A DNA stretch of 64,000 nucleotides from JAJDIA01 sp031555145. Its GTDB lineage: Bacteria > Bacteroidota > Bacteroidia > Bacteroidales > Tannerellaceae. The position numbers and the translations under genes are program-made. Positions 42,505 to 51,859 of this stretch are shown piece by piece (the first letter of the stretch is position 1; each line of letters begins with the position of its first letter). Under the pieces are notes generated by a model. It saw nothing but the letters and a program-made list of their open reading frames with translations. It searched no databases and had not been told where the DNA came from. The stretch covers positions 43,437-107,436 of the forward strand of contig JAVBUR010000067.1 of the NCBI GenBank assembly GCA_031555145.1, written 5' to 3'.

Positions 42505-42867
42505 TTATGAACGGAGATAAACCTCATAGGCCTTTGCCACATCACTCATACGAATACCGAGCAATCGCATTTCGTGAAAGATGGCCGGGAGCGTCTCTTC
42601 CATAAACTGGTTGTGACGCATTTGGCGGATCTGCTGTTCGGCCTGCGGGGCGACAAAGTAGCCGAGTCCTCGTTTATTGTAGATAATCTCGTTGGCCTGT
42701 AGCCGTTCGAAGGAACGCACGACGGTGTTGGGGTTGACTTCCATCTCCACGCCAAGTTCGCGTACAGACGGGACACGGTCGTCGGCTTTGTATTCACCGC
42801 TGAGTATCCGGTCACATATCCGATCGGCTATCTGGATAAAGATGGATTGGTTGTTGTTATAGTTCAT
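42505..42867 (-). CDS. GntR-family regulator, short YtrA type
   Basis: 120 residues from the ATG at 42867, which overlaps the stop of the membrane protein gene as ATGA. It has an N-terminal winged helix (IFIQIADRICDRILSGEYKADDRVPSVRELGVEM, in parts, then NPNTVVRSFERLQ) and only a short helical tail without an effector domain. YtrA-type regulators typically repress an ABC-transporter operon in which they lie, as here (ABC, membrane protein, regulator). Confidence 0.9.
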   Translation of the reverse strand: MNYNNNQSIFIQIADRICDRILSGEYKADDRVPSVRELGVEMEVNPNTVVRSFERLQANEIIYNKRGLGYFVAPQAEQQIRQMRHNQFMEETLPAIFHEMRLLGIRMSDVAKAYEVYLRS

Positions 42868-43538
42868 CGCAATTGTTTTCTTTTGAGTTGGACATAAGAC
42901 AGGTATAAAAACAAGCCTGACAGTGCAAACAGTATTCCGTTGACCCATAGATGCATAGTATTCCACTCACTCAGGAAGTGCCTGATTGCATTTGCTGCAT
43001 TTTCAGTAAGCCACATGGTGGATTTAGCGGAGATAAAAAGCAGAAAAAATAGAATAAAAAGAAAAAGGATAAAGGCCCGTTTACGTGCCAGCATATTGCA
43101 GAAGAGTGCCAATGTGAAAAGAAATGATCCGATGCTAACCCATATAAGAGGAACCGAGTAATAACCGGAGCAATCGAACATCGGATGTACGGTTAATAAA
43201 TCTGCTATAAAGTAAGCCAACCAAAACGAGATATGGTAAGCAACGAAAATCAACAATATTTCGGCTACTATAGCAAAAAACTTCTCTGCCGAACTCGCCG
43301 GTAAAGTAAGGAACATTCCTTTGGAGTAATGTACTTTGAATCCTGCCGACCGCAAACTGCCAATAGCAACCATTATCAACAGGAAATTGAAGGTAGATCT
43401 ATAATCATACTCATACGTCATTAATACTATTTGACCAACCAACATCGCTAAGAAATAGAAAATGATGTATGTATCGTACTCGATTAAATCGGCACGCAGG
43501 ATCTGTAGGATTCGTTTGAAACTGAAAGTATCTTTCAT
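42864..43538 (-). CDS. Membrane protein, probable ABC-transporter permease subunit
   Basis: 224 residues with about six hydrophobic helices (IIFYFLAMLVGQIVLMTY; LLIMVAIGSLRSAG; IVAEILLIFVAYHISFWLAY and others). It has an N-terminal cytoplasmic stretch and a motif GMFLTLPASSAEKFFAIV, frequent in ABC-2-type permeases of Bacteroidetes. It lies between the ATPase gene and the GntR regulator on one transcript. The substrate is unknown. Confidence 0.8.
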   Translation of the reverse strand: MKDTFSFKRILQILRADLIEYDTYIIFYFLAMLVGQIVLMTYEYDYRSTFNFLLIMVAIGSLRSAGFKVHYSKGMFLTLPASSAEKFFAIVAEILLIFVAYHISFWLAYFIADLLTVHPMFDCSGYYSVPLIWVSIGSFLFTLALFCNMLARKRAFILFLFILFFLLFISAKSTMWLTENAANAIRHFLSEWNTMHLWVNGILFALSGLFLYLSYVQLKRKQLR

Positions 43539-43550
43539 ACTATATATATA

Positions 43551-44378
43551 TTATCGGTTGAACAATGGAGTGAATTCTTTGGGATTGCTGACGATGGCGT
43601 TGAAGAGTATTTCCAGGGGTACGGCCGTATTCTCGTTATCCGTATTCAGGCACACGCCGAACAATCCCATCGGAGTCGATTCGGAGTAAAGCACCTGATC
43701 GTCAGGCTGTACCAGGCGGAACGCCAACTTAGCTGCAATCTCGTCCAACGAACGGTTCAGCAGTATATTCCGCTTATCGAGGATACAGACGGAATCGATC
43801 AGCGTTTCCAGATCGCGTACCTGGTGGGTGGAGATGATCACCGTCTGGTCTTCGCCGATATAGGTAGCCACCAGTTTACGGAATACCGACTTCGAGGGTA
43901 TATCAAGTCCATTGGTCGGTTCGTCCATCAACAACAACGGGGTATGGGCGGCCAGTGCAAGGGTGATGGCAACCTTCTTTCGTTGCCCCTGTGACATCTT
44001 TTTCAAACGCGAAGACATATCGATCTCCAACATTTCGATACATATCTCCAATATCTCCCGGCTGAAAGTCGGATAGAACGGAGCATACATCTTTATATAG
44101 TCCCTGGCTGTTACGTCGGGCATGTTCAGTTCTTCCGGCAGGAGGAATACCTGCTGCAGGAAAGACGCATGACGTTTGGAAGGAATATTGCCCAGTACGG
44201 TACAAGTTCCTTCGTTCGGGAACAACTGCCCGCACAGGATATTCAGGAGCGTCGTCTTCCCCTCCCCGTTCTTACCCAGCAGCCCGTAGATATGGCCGGA
44301 AGGCAGGTTCAGGTTCAGGTCATTCAAGACCGGTTTGTTACGCTTGTAAGCTAGCCTTACCTCTTTTAGTTGTATCAT
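43551..44378 (-). CDS. ABC-transporter ATP-binding subunit
   Basis: 275 residues from the ATG at 44378. Walker A GKNGEGKT (about residues 35-42), Q-loop region, signature MSQGQRKKV, Walker B LLLMDEPTNGLD and the switch His in ISTHQVRDLE are all present. It lacks extra domains. It is the first gene of the ABC/permease/GntR operon, probably involved in envelope-stress or peptide export like other YtrA-regulated systems, though this is only an analogy. Confidence 0.93.
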   Translation of the reverse strand: MIQLKEVRLAYKRNKPVLNDLNLNLPSGHIYGLLGKNGEGKTTLLNILCGQLFPNEGTCTVLGNIPSKRHASFLQQVFLLPEELNMPDVTARDYIKMYAPFYPTFSREILEICIEMLEIDMSSRLKKMSQGQRKKVAITLALAAHTPLLLMDEPTNGLDIPSKSVFRKLVATYIGEDQTVIISTHQVRDLETLIDSVCILDKRNILLNRSLDEIAAKLAFRLVQPDDQVLYSESTPMGLFGVCLNTDNENTAVPLEILFNAIVSNPKEFTPLFNR

Positions 44379-44506
44379 AATGTATCTTATTAGTGTATTA
44401 GTTATATAGTACACCGCAAATGTATAGATTGTTTTTATACTACCAAACGATTCACAAGAATATTTTTCAATTATTTTTGCAGCAAATCACATAAATCAGA
44501 AACCAT

Positions 44507-44911
44507 ATGAACAACGAACAGATCGCTGCACAGCTTATCGCCATGGAAAAGGCTGCATTGGAAGAATGGAACAGAGGGAATCCGGATGGATACCTGGATA
44601 TCTATGCATCCGATGTTACCTACTTCGACCCATATCTGGAGAAACGAATCGACGGATTCGACGCCATCAAAAGTCTGTATGATAACATACGTGGACAAGT
44701 ATCCGTCACCTCCTATGAGTTTATGAATCCGAACGTACAGGTTGCCGGTAACACCGCCATCCTGACCTTCAACCTGATCTCGAAGGATGGCGACAAGACC
44801 TATCCCTGGAACTGTACTGAAGTTTATCGGCAGGAGGCTGATGACGATTGGAAGATAGCGCACGTTCATTGGTCGTATATCCGCCCCATGGATCGAATGG
44901 GCGATATCTGA
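44507..44911 (+). CDS. NTF2-like/SnoaL-like fold protein
   Basis: 134 residues fitting a cone-shaped alpha+beta NTF2-like fold: IAMEKAALEEWNRGNPDGYLDIYASDVTYFDP at the start (shown in part), then GDTAILTFNL-like strands and WNCTEVYRQEADDDWKIAHVHWSYI at the end. No signal peptide. The family is catalytically diverse, so no activity is assigned. It is divergent from the ABC operon. Confidence 0.8.
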   Translation: MNNEQIAAQLIAMEKAALEEWNRGNPDGYLDIYASDVTYFDPYLEKRIDGFDAIKSLYDNIRGQVSVTSYEFMNPNVQVAGNTAILTFNLISKDGDKTYPWNCTEVYRQEADDDWKIAHVHWSYIRPMDRMGDI

Positions 44912-44936
44912 CTAAGAGATACGTTTCATAAAGAAA

Positions 44937-44988
44937 TACGCCCACATGGTCGGGATTACCGGAATAATTCCGTACTATTGTGGGCGTA
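44937..44988. repeat. Inverted repeat upstream of the GH20 gene
   Basis: A 10-bp perfect stem (44937-44946 TACGCCCACA with 44979-44988) encloses a second small dyad (CGGGATTACCGGAATAATTCCG region). No U-run. It could be a weak terminator of the upstream gene or a structured leader. Confidence 0.55.
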
Positions 44989-45027
44989 ATGCATTTTATG
45001 AAAAAAACTTATTAAATCTATCCACTT

Positions 45028-46122
45028 ATGAAACGTTTCTTATTTATTCTCATCTGTGTATGTGCCATCCAATTCGCGGGTGTTGCACAAGTAAACAAAC
45101 TGGATTCTGTCATGCCGGTACGCGGGTTGGCTATTGCTGCTCCTTCCGTACAAGGGATGGATCTTTTCCTCAAATTTATCGAACAGGACCTGGCTCCTGC
45201 CCATTTCAACCTGCTGATCCTGCGGGTAGACTGGAACTACGACTATCAATGTCACCCCGAACTGCGCGATCCGAACCCGCTGACAAAAGCCGACGTGAAG
45301 AAGATCGTGAACCTCTGCCGCAAGCATAACATCCGTGTCGCTCCGCAGATCAACCTGCTCGGACACCAATCCTGGGCGGAGACTACCTATGCCCTGCTGA
45401 AGGTATATCCCGAGTTTGATGAAACACCGCATGTCGACACCAAGAACTATACCGGCTGGCCGAACCCCGACGGTTTATATTGCAAAAGCTATTGTCCGTT
45501 GCACCCGGGCGTACACAAGGTGGTATTCGCGTTGGTCGACGAGTTAACGGAAGCCTTTGAAACCGACCTCTTCCACGCAGGTATGGACGAAGTGTTCTAT
45601 ATCGGCGACGACAAATGCCCCCGTTGCAGTGGACGCGATAAAGCCGAACTCTTTGCCGGTGAAGTCACCAAGATCCAGAACCACCTGGCGTTGACAGGCA
45701 AACGTTTGATGATCTGGGGCGACCGTCTGATCGATGGTAAGACAACCGGCCTCGGCACTTGGGAAGCCAGCATGAACAATACCTATCGTGCGATCGACAT
45801 GATTCCGAAGGAAGTATTTATCTGCGACTGGCACTACGAACGTGCCGACCTGACCGCCGTTTACTTCGCCATGAAAGGTTTTGATGTGGCTACCTGCCCG
45901 TGGCGGAAACCGGAACTGGCCGTCAAACAAATGAACGACATGATCAACTTCCGTAACCAGGCCCCCAGGCCAATGGCCAACCATTTCCAGGGTATCATTG
46001 CCACAGTATGGTCGGGAGCCGACGGTTTCCTCAAGAACTACTACAACCCGGAAACCTACAAGCAAACCGTATCGGATGCCGTAACGCTCAAACGCTTGAT
46101 CGAAGAGTACAAGAAGATGTAA
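45028..46122 (+). CDS. GH20-family beta-hexosaminidase-like protein
   Basis: 364 residues with a signal peptide (LFILICVCAIQFAGVAQ). The TIM barrel has a lone GH20-type catalytic pair, Asp187-Glu188 in FHAGMDEVFYIG, LLGHQSWAE, and WSGADGFLKNY near the end. It lacks the usual N-terminal GH20b domain and is shorter than most family members. Activity on GlcNAc or GalNAc is likely but the reduced form makes it uncertain. It is followed by a strong terminator and then the GH30 gene on the other strand. Confidence 0.85.
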   Translation: MKRFLFILICVCAIQFAGVAQVNKLDSVMPVRGLAIAAPSVQGMDLFLKFIEQDLAPAHFNLLILRVDWNYDYQCHPELRDPNPLTKADVKKIVNLCRKHNIRVAPQINLLGHQSWAETTYALLKVYPEFDETPHVDTKNYTGWPNPDGLYCKSYCPLHPGVHKVVFALVDELTEAFETDLFHAGMDEVFYIGDDKCPRCSGRDKAELFAGEVTKIQNHLALTGKRLMIWGDRLIDGKTTGLGTWEASMNNTYRAIDMIPKEVFICDWHYERADLTAVYFAMKGFDVATCPWRKPELAVKQMNDMINFRNQAPRPMANHFQGIIATVWSGADGFLKNYYNPETYKQTVSDAVTLKRLIEEYKKM

Positions 46123-46124
46123 CA

Positions 46125-46153
46125 AAAAAGGGGCTTTCCAGAGCCCCTTTTTT
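46125..46153 (+). terminator. GH20 gene terminator
   Basis: An 11-bp stem (46125-46135 with 46142-46152), 6-nt loop, T-run. Confidence 0.9.
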
Positions 46154-46181
46154 TATTCCTGTTTTGAACCCACCAATGCGA

Positions 46182-48890
46182 TCACGGCATGGTGATCACC
46201 GTTGCAAAGGAAGCGGCGGGTAATTCGAAGGTGACCGTACCACGGTTCAGCACTACGTTTTTCACCTCTTCCATCCCTTTACTGGCCGTAGTTACATACA
46301 CTTTGACATCACCCGTTTTCTGGGGCAGGCCTTTGATGGTGGCTGGACGCGCAGCGCCGTTGTTCACCATATGCACAGCATATTCCCCGCGAGCGATATT
46401 GCCGAATGCAGCACAATTCACCTGATCTTTCGTACAGGTAAACGGCAGGGCGAACGATTGTTCGGGCGTAGCCGCCAACTGTTTTAGGTTCCAGTAACGC
46501 TGCGTACGGCGAAGCGGTCCTTCGGTACCGAAGATACCATCACCCAACAAGATAGAATAATCCGACGTCAACTGCCATTGCAGGATAGACTGTGGCTGGC
46601 AGATCGCACATATACGCATATACAGGTTGATCTCGTACAACGCAAACGTCGATTCACCGAATATCTGCGGATACCGCCAGGCGGCAGCATCGGTACTCCC
46701 CTCGCCTACGATCAGCGGTACATTCAGTGTCCGCGAAGCCTCGGCCCATTTGTGTAGCGTAGCATCATCGCATCCCCGCCAGGAATGGAACGACACAGCG
46801 CCGATATACGGATAGGTCTCTGGATCTTTCATCGCAGGCAGAATAAAATCGAACGTCGTCGCATCCGAATTATCGCCCAATAATACTTTGGTTGCCAATC
46901 CACGGGAAGCCATATAAGCACCCAGTTCTTTGATAAAGGTCGCATGCTCCTTTGGCGTAAAGAACACATCGATACCCAGATCCGATTCATTGAACGAATA
47001 CATAGCGGCTTCCACCCCATATTCCTGTTTCAGGTATACCAGGTAATCGGTAATCGATTGGTAGACTTTCTCCTTCTTACGGGGATCGAGTCGATAGGCT
47101 GTCACACCACCCCGGTTCACATAGCCGGCCGGATCGCCGTCGATGGCCCATACAGGTGGAAACCAGGCACTGACGATCACCGGCATACCCATCGCTTTCA
47201 GTCGCCCGGCCATTTCCATAGCCGACTTCACCTGTCCGTTCAACCGGCCGGAACGCGCTTCGGCGATCGGGTCACTGTTCTCTTCCACCTGCCAGTAGCG
47301 CCAGGGCATTTCGACCCGTCCCCAGGCCACACGCATATTATCAAGGCAATAGTTGATCACTTTCGGATCCTGCCGGGGATTCTGCAAACGGAAGTTACCT
47401 CCCAGCCCGTCGAACAGGCGGCCCGGATTAGTTCGGTCGATGGCGACCTCTACCCGTTCGTTATCAATCTCTCCGGAAGCTTCCATGCTGAACTGACGTT
47501 GCTGCGTGCTTCCTTTTGAAAGCGTCTTGCCCGGCATAAGTCCGATATATAGCACCGTATTGCCAGACGGCTCTTTCACGGCAAAGACGCTTACTGTGTT
47601 TCTGAATTCCAGTTTCAACGCACGCCCGTCGCCATTTACCTGAATACGGGCACCCCGGTAACGGGATGCTTTTTCCGGATCGGTATGGTTCAGATCGCTC
47701 AGTGACAGCTTGGTATCATCGACAGATAAAGAACCACTTGCATACCTGTCGGCTGGTAGTTCCATACAGAAATAAGTACCTTCCGCCTGTAGCGTCGTAT
47801 CGGCACGAACGGTAACCGTGATGTTATTGCGCCCTGTGCTCGTATCATTCACCACTTGTTCATACCGTATCTTGTTGATATTCGTCACCACCGTCTGCTG
47901 TGATCCGTTACGGGTATACATCGGGTAAGACTGTTGCTCCTTGCCTGTCGAATGGATGCGTTTCCATCCCGGTTCAACGAGGCGAAAGCTAGTCTCGAAG
48001 GCCATCAGTTCGCCGTCCATACGGATACCTGTCATATTTCCCCAGGCCATCACTTCGGTTTGGGCATTACTGTTGGAGGCTGTTGCAATGGCATAGCCTG
48101 CTGCTCTTTTAGGAGATGTCGGCTGAACAACTTTCCCGGGTTGGGTCGTGGAGGGCTCTTCGTGCACGATCGTGCTGGCTGCCGGTTCAGGGGCTTCAAC
48201 AACAGGAGAAATGGTTTCTTTCGGTGTGTTCCCGGTTAACGCAACCGTTCCTTCCCCTGTCGAAAGCATGGTAAAGAGGGTTTGTAGCGAATTGCCTTTT
48301 TGTAGTAATTGTCCTTCGGTTAGTGCAATATACAGCACCGCATTTCCAGCAGGATCTCTGCATACAAACGCTTTCTTCTCCGCCCTGAAACGGATATCTA
48401 TACTGCTTCCCATACCATTCATACGGATACGGTCACTTTGATACATCGGACATTTTTTCGGATTCGTAGACGTTGCCGTACTCATATCGACCTGGATATC
48501 CTCTCCAAACACCACTGATCCTTTGCCATAGACAGACTCCGGCAGTTCGATACAAAAATAGACACATTCAATCCATCTCGTCGTATCGGCCTGGAGCACA
48601 ATCAATACCTGATTGCTTCCCATTCCCCGGTCGGTTATATTTTGTTCAAACCGGACACCGTGGATGTTTGACAAGATCGTTTGTTTTTTCCCATTACGGG
48701 AGTTTTGGGATGTATATCCTTCCGCCTCATCCGTAGAATAAACCGCTTTCCAACCCGGATCCACCAACCGGATGTCGGTTTTAATATCCGCCTGTCCCCA
48801 AACAGGCAAAGCTAAAGCAGAGGCAAACACAAGGAATCCTCCGAGAAGAATGGAATGTAATTTAAACAAATTATTCACCAATGGTTTCAT
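46182..48890 (-). CDS. Exported GH30-like hydrolase with duplicated N-terminal domain
   Basis: 902 residues from the ATG at 48890, with a signal peptide ending near LPVWGQA. The C-terminal part (about 470-902) is a GH30-like barrel plus beta-domain: YSFNESDLG gives acid/base Glu635 and LIVGEGSTDA gives nucleophile Glu730. The N-terminal half contains two copies of one domain, about residues 35-210 and 320-460. Each begins RLV(D/E)PGWK and contains a strand pattern like RNGKKQTILSNIHGVRFEQ / RNGSQQTVVTNINKIRYEQ, separated by a Pro/Thr-rich linker. Such repeats are probably carbohydrate-binding. Substrate is unknown. Confidence 0.85.
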   Translation of the reverse strand: MKPLVNNLFKLHSILLGGFLVFASALALPVWGQADIKTDIRLVDPGWKAVYSTDEAEGYTSQNSRNGKKQTILSNIHGVRFEQNITDRGMGSNQVLIVLQADTTRWIECVYFCIELPESVYGKGSVVFGEDIQVDMSTATSTNPKKCPMYQSDRIRMNGMGSSIDIRFRAEKKAFVCRDPAGNAVLYIALTEGQLLQKGNSLQTLFTMLSTGEGTVALTGNTPKETISPVVEAPEPAASTIVHEEPSTTQPGKVVQPTSPKRAAGYAIATASNSNAQTEVMAWGNMTGIRMDGELMAFETSFRLVEPGWKRIHSTGKEQQSYPMYTRNGSQQTVVTNINKIRYEQVVNDTSTGRNNITVTVRADTTLQAEGTYFCMELPADRYASGSLSVDDTKLSLSDLNHTDPEKASRYRGARIQVNGDGRALKLEFRNTVSVFAVKEPSGNTVLYIGLMPGKTLSKGSTQQRQFSMEASGEIDNERVEVAIDRTNPGRLFDGLGGNFRLQNPRQDPKVINYCLDNMRVAWGRVEMPWRYWQVEENSDPIAEARSGRLNGQVKSAMEMAGRLKAMGMPVIVSAWFPPVWAIDGDPAGYVNRGGVTAYRLDPRKKEKVYQSITDYLVYLKQEYGVEAAMYSFNESDLGIDVFFTPKEHATFIKELGAYMASRGLATKVLLGDNSDATTFDFILPAMKDPETYPYIGAVSFHSWRGCDDATLHKWAEASRTLNVPLIVGEGSTDAAAWRYPQIFGESTFALYEINLYMRICAICQPQSILQWQLTSDYSILLGDGIFGTEGPLRRTQRYWNLKQLAATPEQSFALPFTCTKDQVNCAAFGNIARGEYAVHMVNNGAARPATIKGLPQKTGDVKVYVTTASKGMEEVKNVVLNRGTVTFELPAASFATVITMP

Positions 48891-49132
48891 AAGTATAAGT
48901 ACTATGTTTGTAATTAACTGATGAGGTTGAAACATTTCTAATGCCCGAGATCACGTACCTCTTCATCGGTCAGTGGCTTCAAGCAGCAAATATATTACAT
49001 TAAATGTGTTTTCATACACATATCCAGCTGTTATCTTTCCAGGATAACCTTACAGCACGGATATATACGGATTACATCTTCAGTTCATGAATCTTCATAT
49101 TTGACAAAATCCGAAGACCGTTTCGTTCCTTT

Positions 49133-50092
49133 TTACTTCAGGACAAAGTCGCAGACTGTACTTATTACCCCGGCATTAACCGGCAGGGATGGGTTGGTAT
49201 AGGTGGTGATTTGCACCTGTTGGTCGGTGGAGGTACAGTCTTTTAAGACATGGTTAACATGGGGTAGGATTACTTTCCTGGCTTTCGGATTGGCTTTTGC
49301 CAACAGGTTGGCATCGGCTTCGGTCACCTGCATATCCGTACTCCCTTGAAGGATCAGGGTGGGGATGGTTAGTTTGGCTATTTCCTTCTGCGGATTGTAT
49401 TTGAACCAGGAGATCATATAGGGCTGCACGCTGGGGCGGAACAGGGATTGCAATAAGGGCGGAACATTCGAGAAGGTCTCCCCCTTCTCCAACTGGTCGA
49501 TACAGGAAAAGGCCTGTTCTTTCAGGGACGGCATTTGGGCAGCCAGTTGCTGGTCTAACTGCTCTTTCAGGATATCGCCTGCCGGTCGTCCGGATCCGGC
49601 AAGGGAGATATACTTGGCCACTTTCGGATTACCGACCGAGGCGACCAATCCGATCAGGGCTCCCTCGCTATGCCCGGCTACAATGACGGAAGAGAAACGC
49701 TTGTCGGCGGCCAGTTGGTTGATCCAGCTTTTCACATCGTCGATATAATGTTCGAAACGGATATCCATCTCATTCTTCATGGCCGCTTTGCTGGCGCCGA
49801 TGCCGCGCTTGTCGAAACAGAGCGAAGCAATCTGGTTTTTATACAGACCGTCAGCTATCTGTAACAAGGTATTACTTTGCATCCCGGGTTGGTTTCCGTT
49901 ACGATCTGTCGGTCCCGAACCGGCAATGATCAAGACCACCGGCATCGGTTTGGCGGCAGCCGGCACCTTTAATGTACCCGAAATATCACCCGTCGGCGTT
50001 TTCAGCATAACAGACTCCTCCTTTACCACTAATTGGGCGGAAAGGAAAACGGAAAACAATAACAAGACGAAAAGGGATGCGAATCGTTTCAT
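49133..50092 (-). CDS. Exported alpha/beta-hydrolase
   Basis: 319 residues with a signal peptide (ends near VFLSAQ). The nucleophile elbow GHSEG contains Ser142; an early FDKRGIGASK and a later LILQGSTDMQV (Asp) and HVNHVL (His) complete the likely triad. It probably acts in the periplasm on esters or similar bonds; family-level only. It is divergent from the Vor operon, with about 160 bp between, and a 197-bp gap to GH30 without visible genes. Confidence 0.88.
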   Translation of the reverse strand: MKRFASLFVLLLFSVFLSAQLVVKEESVMLKTPTGDISGTLKVPAAAKPMPVVLIIAGSGPTDRNGNQPGMQSNTLLQIADGLYKNQIASLCFDKRGIGASKAAMKNEMDIRFEHYIDDVKSWINQLAADKRFSSVIVAGHSEGALIGLVASVGNPKVAKYISLAGSGRPAGDILKEQLDQQLAAQMPSLKEQAFSCIDQLEKGETFSNVPPLLQSLFRPSVQPYMISWFKYNPQKEIAKLTIPTLILQGSTDMQVTEADANLLAKANPKARKVILPHVNHVLKDCTSTDQQVQITTYTNPSLPVNAGVISTVCDFVLK

Positions 50093-50252
50093 AACTGTGT
50101 GTATTCAGGTTCAACGCAGCAAAGGTAAGGAATCCTTGCCTACATGGAAGAAAAAACCACAACTAATTGACATATTGTCAGTTTTTAGCCTCTCATTACG
50201 TATAATTAAACTAAATATCGTGAAAAGAGGACAGCGTGCAGAAGATATTCTT

Positions 50253-50260
50253 ATCTTTGT
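50253..50260 (+). promoter_or_regulatory. Vor operon promoter -7 box
   Basis: TATCTTTG, 51 bp before the ferredoxin-subunit ATG. Confidence 0.65.
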
Positions 50261-50311
50261 GCGTGGCAAAAGTATATTGTTTACATTGAATATCTTATAA
50301 CACAAACAATT

Positions 50312-50539
50312 ATGGCTAAAATAAAAGGAGCTGTTGTGGTTAACACGGAGCGTTGCAAAGGATGTAACCTGTGCGTTGTATCCTGTCCTTCGGATGTATT
50401 GGAACTGCATCCGCGTGAAGTCAACAACAGAGGGTATCATTACGTGTACATGAAGAATCCGGATGCTTGTATCGGTTGTGCCAGTTGCGGACTGGTATGC
50501 CCCGACGGCTGTCTGACGATCTACAAAGTTAAAATCTAA
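50312..50539 (+). CDS. vorD: 4Fe-4S ferredoxin subunit of a 2-oxoacid:ferredoxin oxidoreductase
   Basis: 75 residues with two 4Fe-4S motifs: CKGCNLCVVSCP (16-27) and CIGCASCGLVCP (about 53-64). It is the small electron-transfer subunit of four-subunit 2-oxoacid oxidoreductases. It precedes the VorB, TPP and gamma subunits on one transcript with 7 bp to the next gene. The symbol is given by order and type; a KorD reading is equally possible because substrates cannot be told apart here. Confidence 0.9.
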   Translation: MAKIKGAVVVNTERCKGCNLCVVSCPSDVLELHPREVNNRGYHYVYMKNPDACIGCASCGLVCPDGCLTIYKVKI

Positions 50540-50546
50540 GCGGTAT

Positions 50547-51632
50547 ATGAGTGAAGAAGTTAAATTATTAAAAGGGAACGAAGCCATTGCCCATGCGGCG
50601 ATCCGTTACGGTGCGGATGGTTACTTCGGTTACCCCATTACACCGCAATCCGAAATACTGGAAACACTGATGGCTGAGATGCCATGGGAAACAACCGGTA
50701 TGGTCGTTTTGCAGGCGGAAAGTGAAGTGGCTGCTATCAATATGGTATATGGCGGCGCAGGTACGGGAAAGAAAGTAATGACATCATCATCCAGCCCGGG
50801 TATCAGCCTGAAGTTGGAAGGTATCTCGTATATCGCAGGTGCTGACCTGCCCTGTCTGATTGTAAACATTATGCGTGGCGGTCCCGGTCTGGGAACGATT
50901 CAACCAAGCCAGGCTGACTATTTCCAGACGGTCAAAGGCGGCGGACATGGCGACTACCGCCTGATCACGCTCGCTCCTTCGTCGGTACAGGAGATGTCGG
51001 ACTTCGTAGGACTGGGCTTCGATCTGGCCTTTACGTATTCCAATCCTTCCATGATTCTGGCGGATGGTATCATCGGACAGATGATGGAAAAGGTGGTACT
51101 CCCCCCCTATCAACCCCGGAGAACGGAAGAAGAAGTACAACAGGAATGCCCATGGGCTGCCCGTGGTAAGAATGCCGACAGAGGACGTAACGTCATCACC
51201 TCACTCGAACTCGACCCGGCCCTTATGGAAGAAAATAATATCCGTTTCCAGAAAAAATACCGCGAGATCGAAGAGAAGGAAGTACGCTACGAAGAATTCC
51301 ACTGCGAAGACGCCGAATACCTGCTGGTAGCCTTCGGTTCGTCGGCACGTATCTGCCAGAAAGTGGTAGAACTGGCGCGCGAAGAAGGTATCAAGCTCGG
51401 TCTGCTGCGTCCGATCACGCTGTGGCCGTTCCCGTCTAAGATATTGAACCAATATGCCGACAAAGTAAAAGGCATGCTGTCGGTAGAACTGAATGCCGGT
51501 CAGATGGTGGAAGATGTCCGCCTGGCCGTTAACGGAAAAGTGAAAGTTGAACACTTCGGCCGCCTCGGTGGTATCGTGTTCACACCGGATGAAATCCTCG
51601 AAGCCCTCAAACGATTAATCATTAATCAGTAA
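50547..51632 (+). CDS. vorB: 2-oxoacid:ferredoxin oxidoreductase alpha subunit (VorB/KorA type)
   Basis: 361 residues with the alpha-subunit pyrimidine-binding domain (LLKGNEAIAHAAIRYGADGYFGYPITPQSE in part, then QAESEVAAINMVYGGAGTGKKVMTSSSS) and the C-terminal domain (LLRPITLWPFPSKIL). It binds the TPP pyrimidine with the beta subunit. Annotators often call this protein the 3-methyl-2-oxobutanoate dehydrogenase subunit VorB; 2-oxoglutarate is the alternative substrate. Its last codons lie in an AT-rich TTAATCATTAATCA stretch. Confidence 0.93.
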   Translation: MSEEVKLLKGNEAIAHAAIRYGADGYFGYPITPQSEILETLMAEMPWETTGMVVLQAESEVAAINMVYGGAGTGKKVMTSSSSPGISLKLEGISYIAGADLPCLIVNIMRGGPGLGTIQPSQADYFQTVKGGGHGDYRLITLAPSSVQEMSDFVGLGFDLAFTYSNPSMILADGIIGQMMEKVVLPPYQPRRTEEEVQQECPWAARGKNADRGRNVITSLELDPALMEENNIRFQKKYREIEEKEVRYEEFHCEDAEYLLVAFGSSARICQKVVELAREEGIKLGLLRPITLWPFPSKILNQYADKVKGMLSVELNAGQMVEDVRLAVNGKVKVEHFGRLGGIVFTPDEILEALKRLIINQ

Positions 51633-51650
51633 TCATTAATAGACTACACT

Positions 51651-51818
51651 ATGAAGCGTGGAAGTAAATTAGACGAAATACTCACCTTGTTGTTTATGTT
51701 ATTGGCGATAGGCGCCGTAGTATGTTACTTTGCAGTAAGCGACCGGATCGTCTTCTATAGCCTGGGTGGCGCTGCCGTTCTGCTTCGTGTAGTACAATAC
51801 GTGCTTCGTTTCTTTTGA
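51651..51818 (+). CDS. 55-residue membrane protein in the Vor operon
   Basis: An ORF of 55 codons starting MKRGSKLDEILTLLFMLLAI, with two likely transmembrane segments (about 8-25 and 31-45, separated by VSDRI) and the end VVQYVLRFF. It sits between the alpha and TPP-beta subunit genes, 18 bp after one and 41 bp before the next, on the same strand, so it is probably translated. Its length excludes most automatic gene calls. It may tether or assist the complex; that is only positional inference. Confidence 0.7.
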   Translation: MKRGSKLDEILTLLFMLLAIGAVVCYFAVSDRIVFYSLGGAAVLLRVVQYVLRFF

Positions 51819-51859
51819 GAAGGGACGAAGGACGCTTTTAACAGATCAAATTTAAAAAT

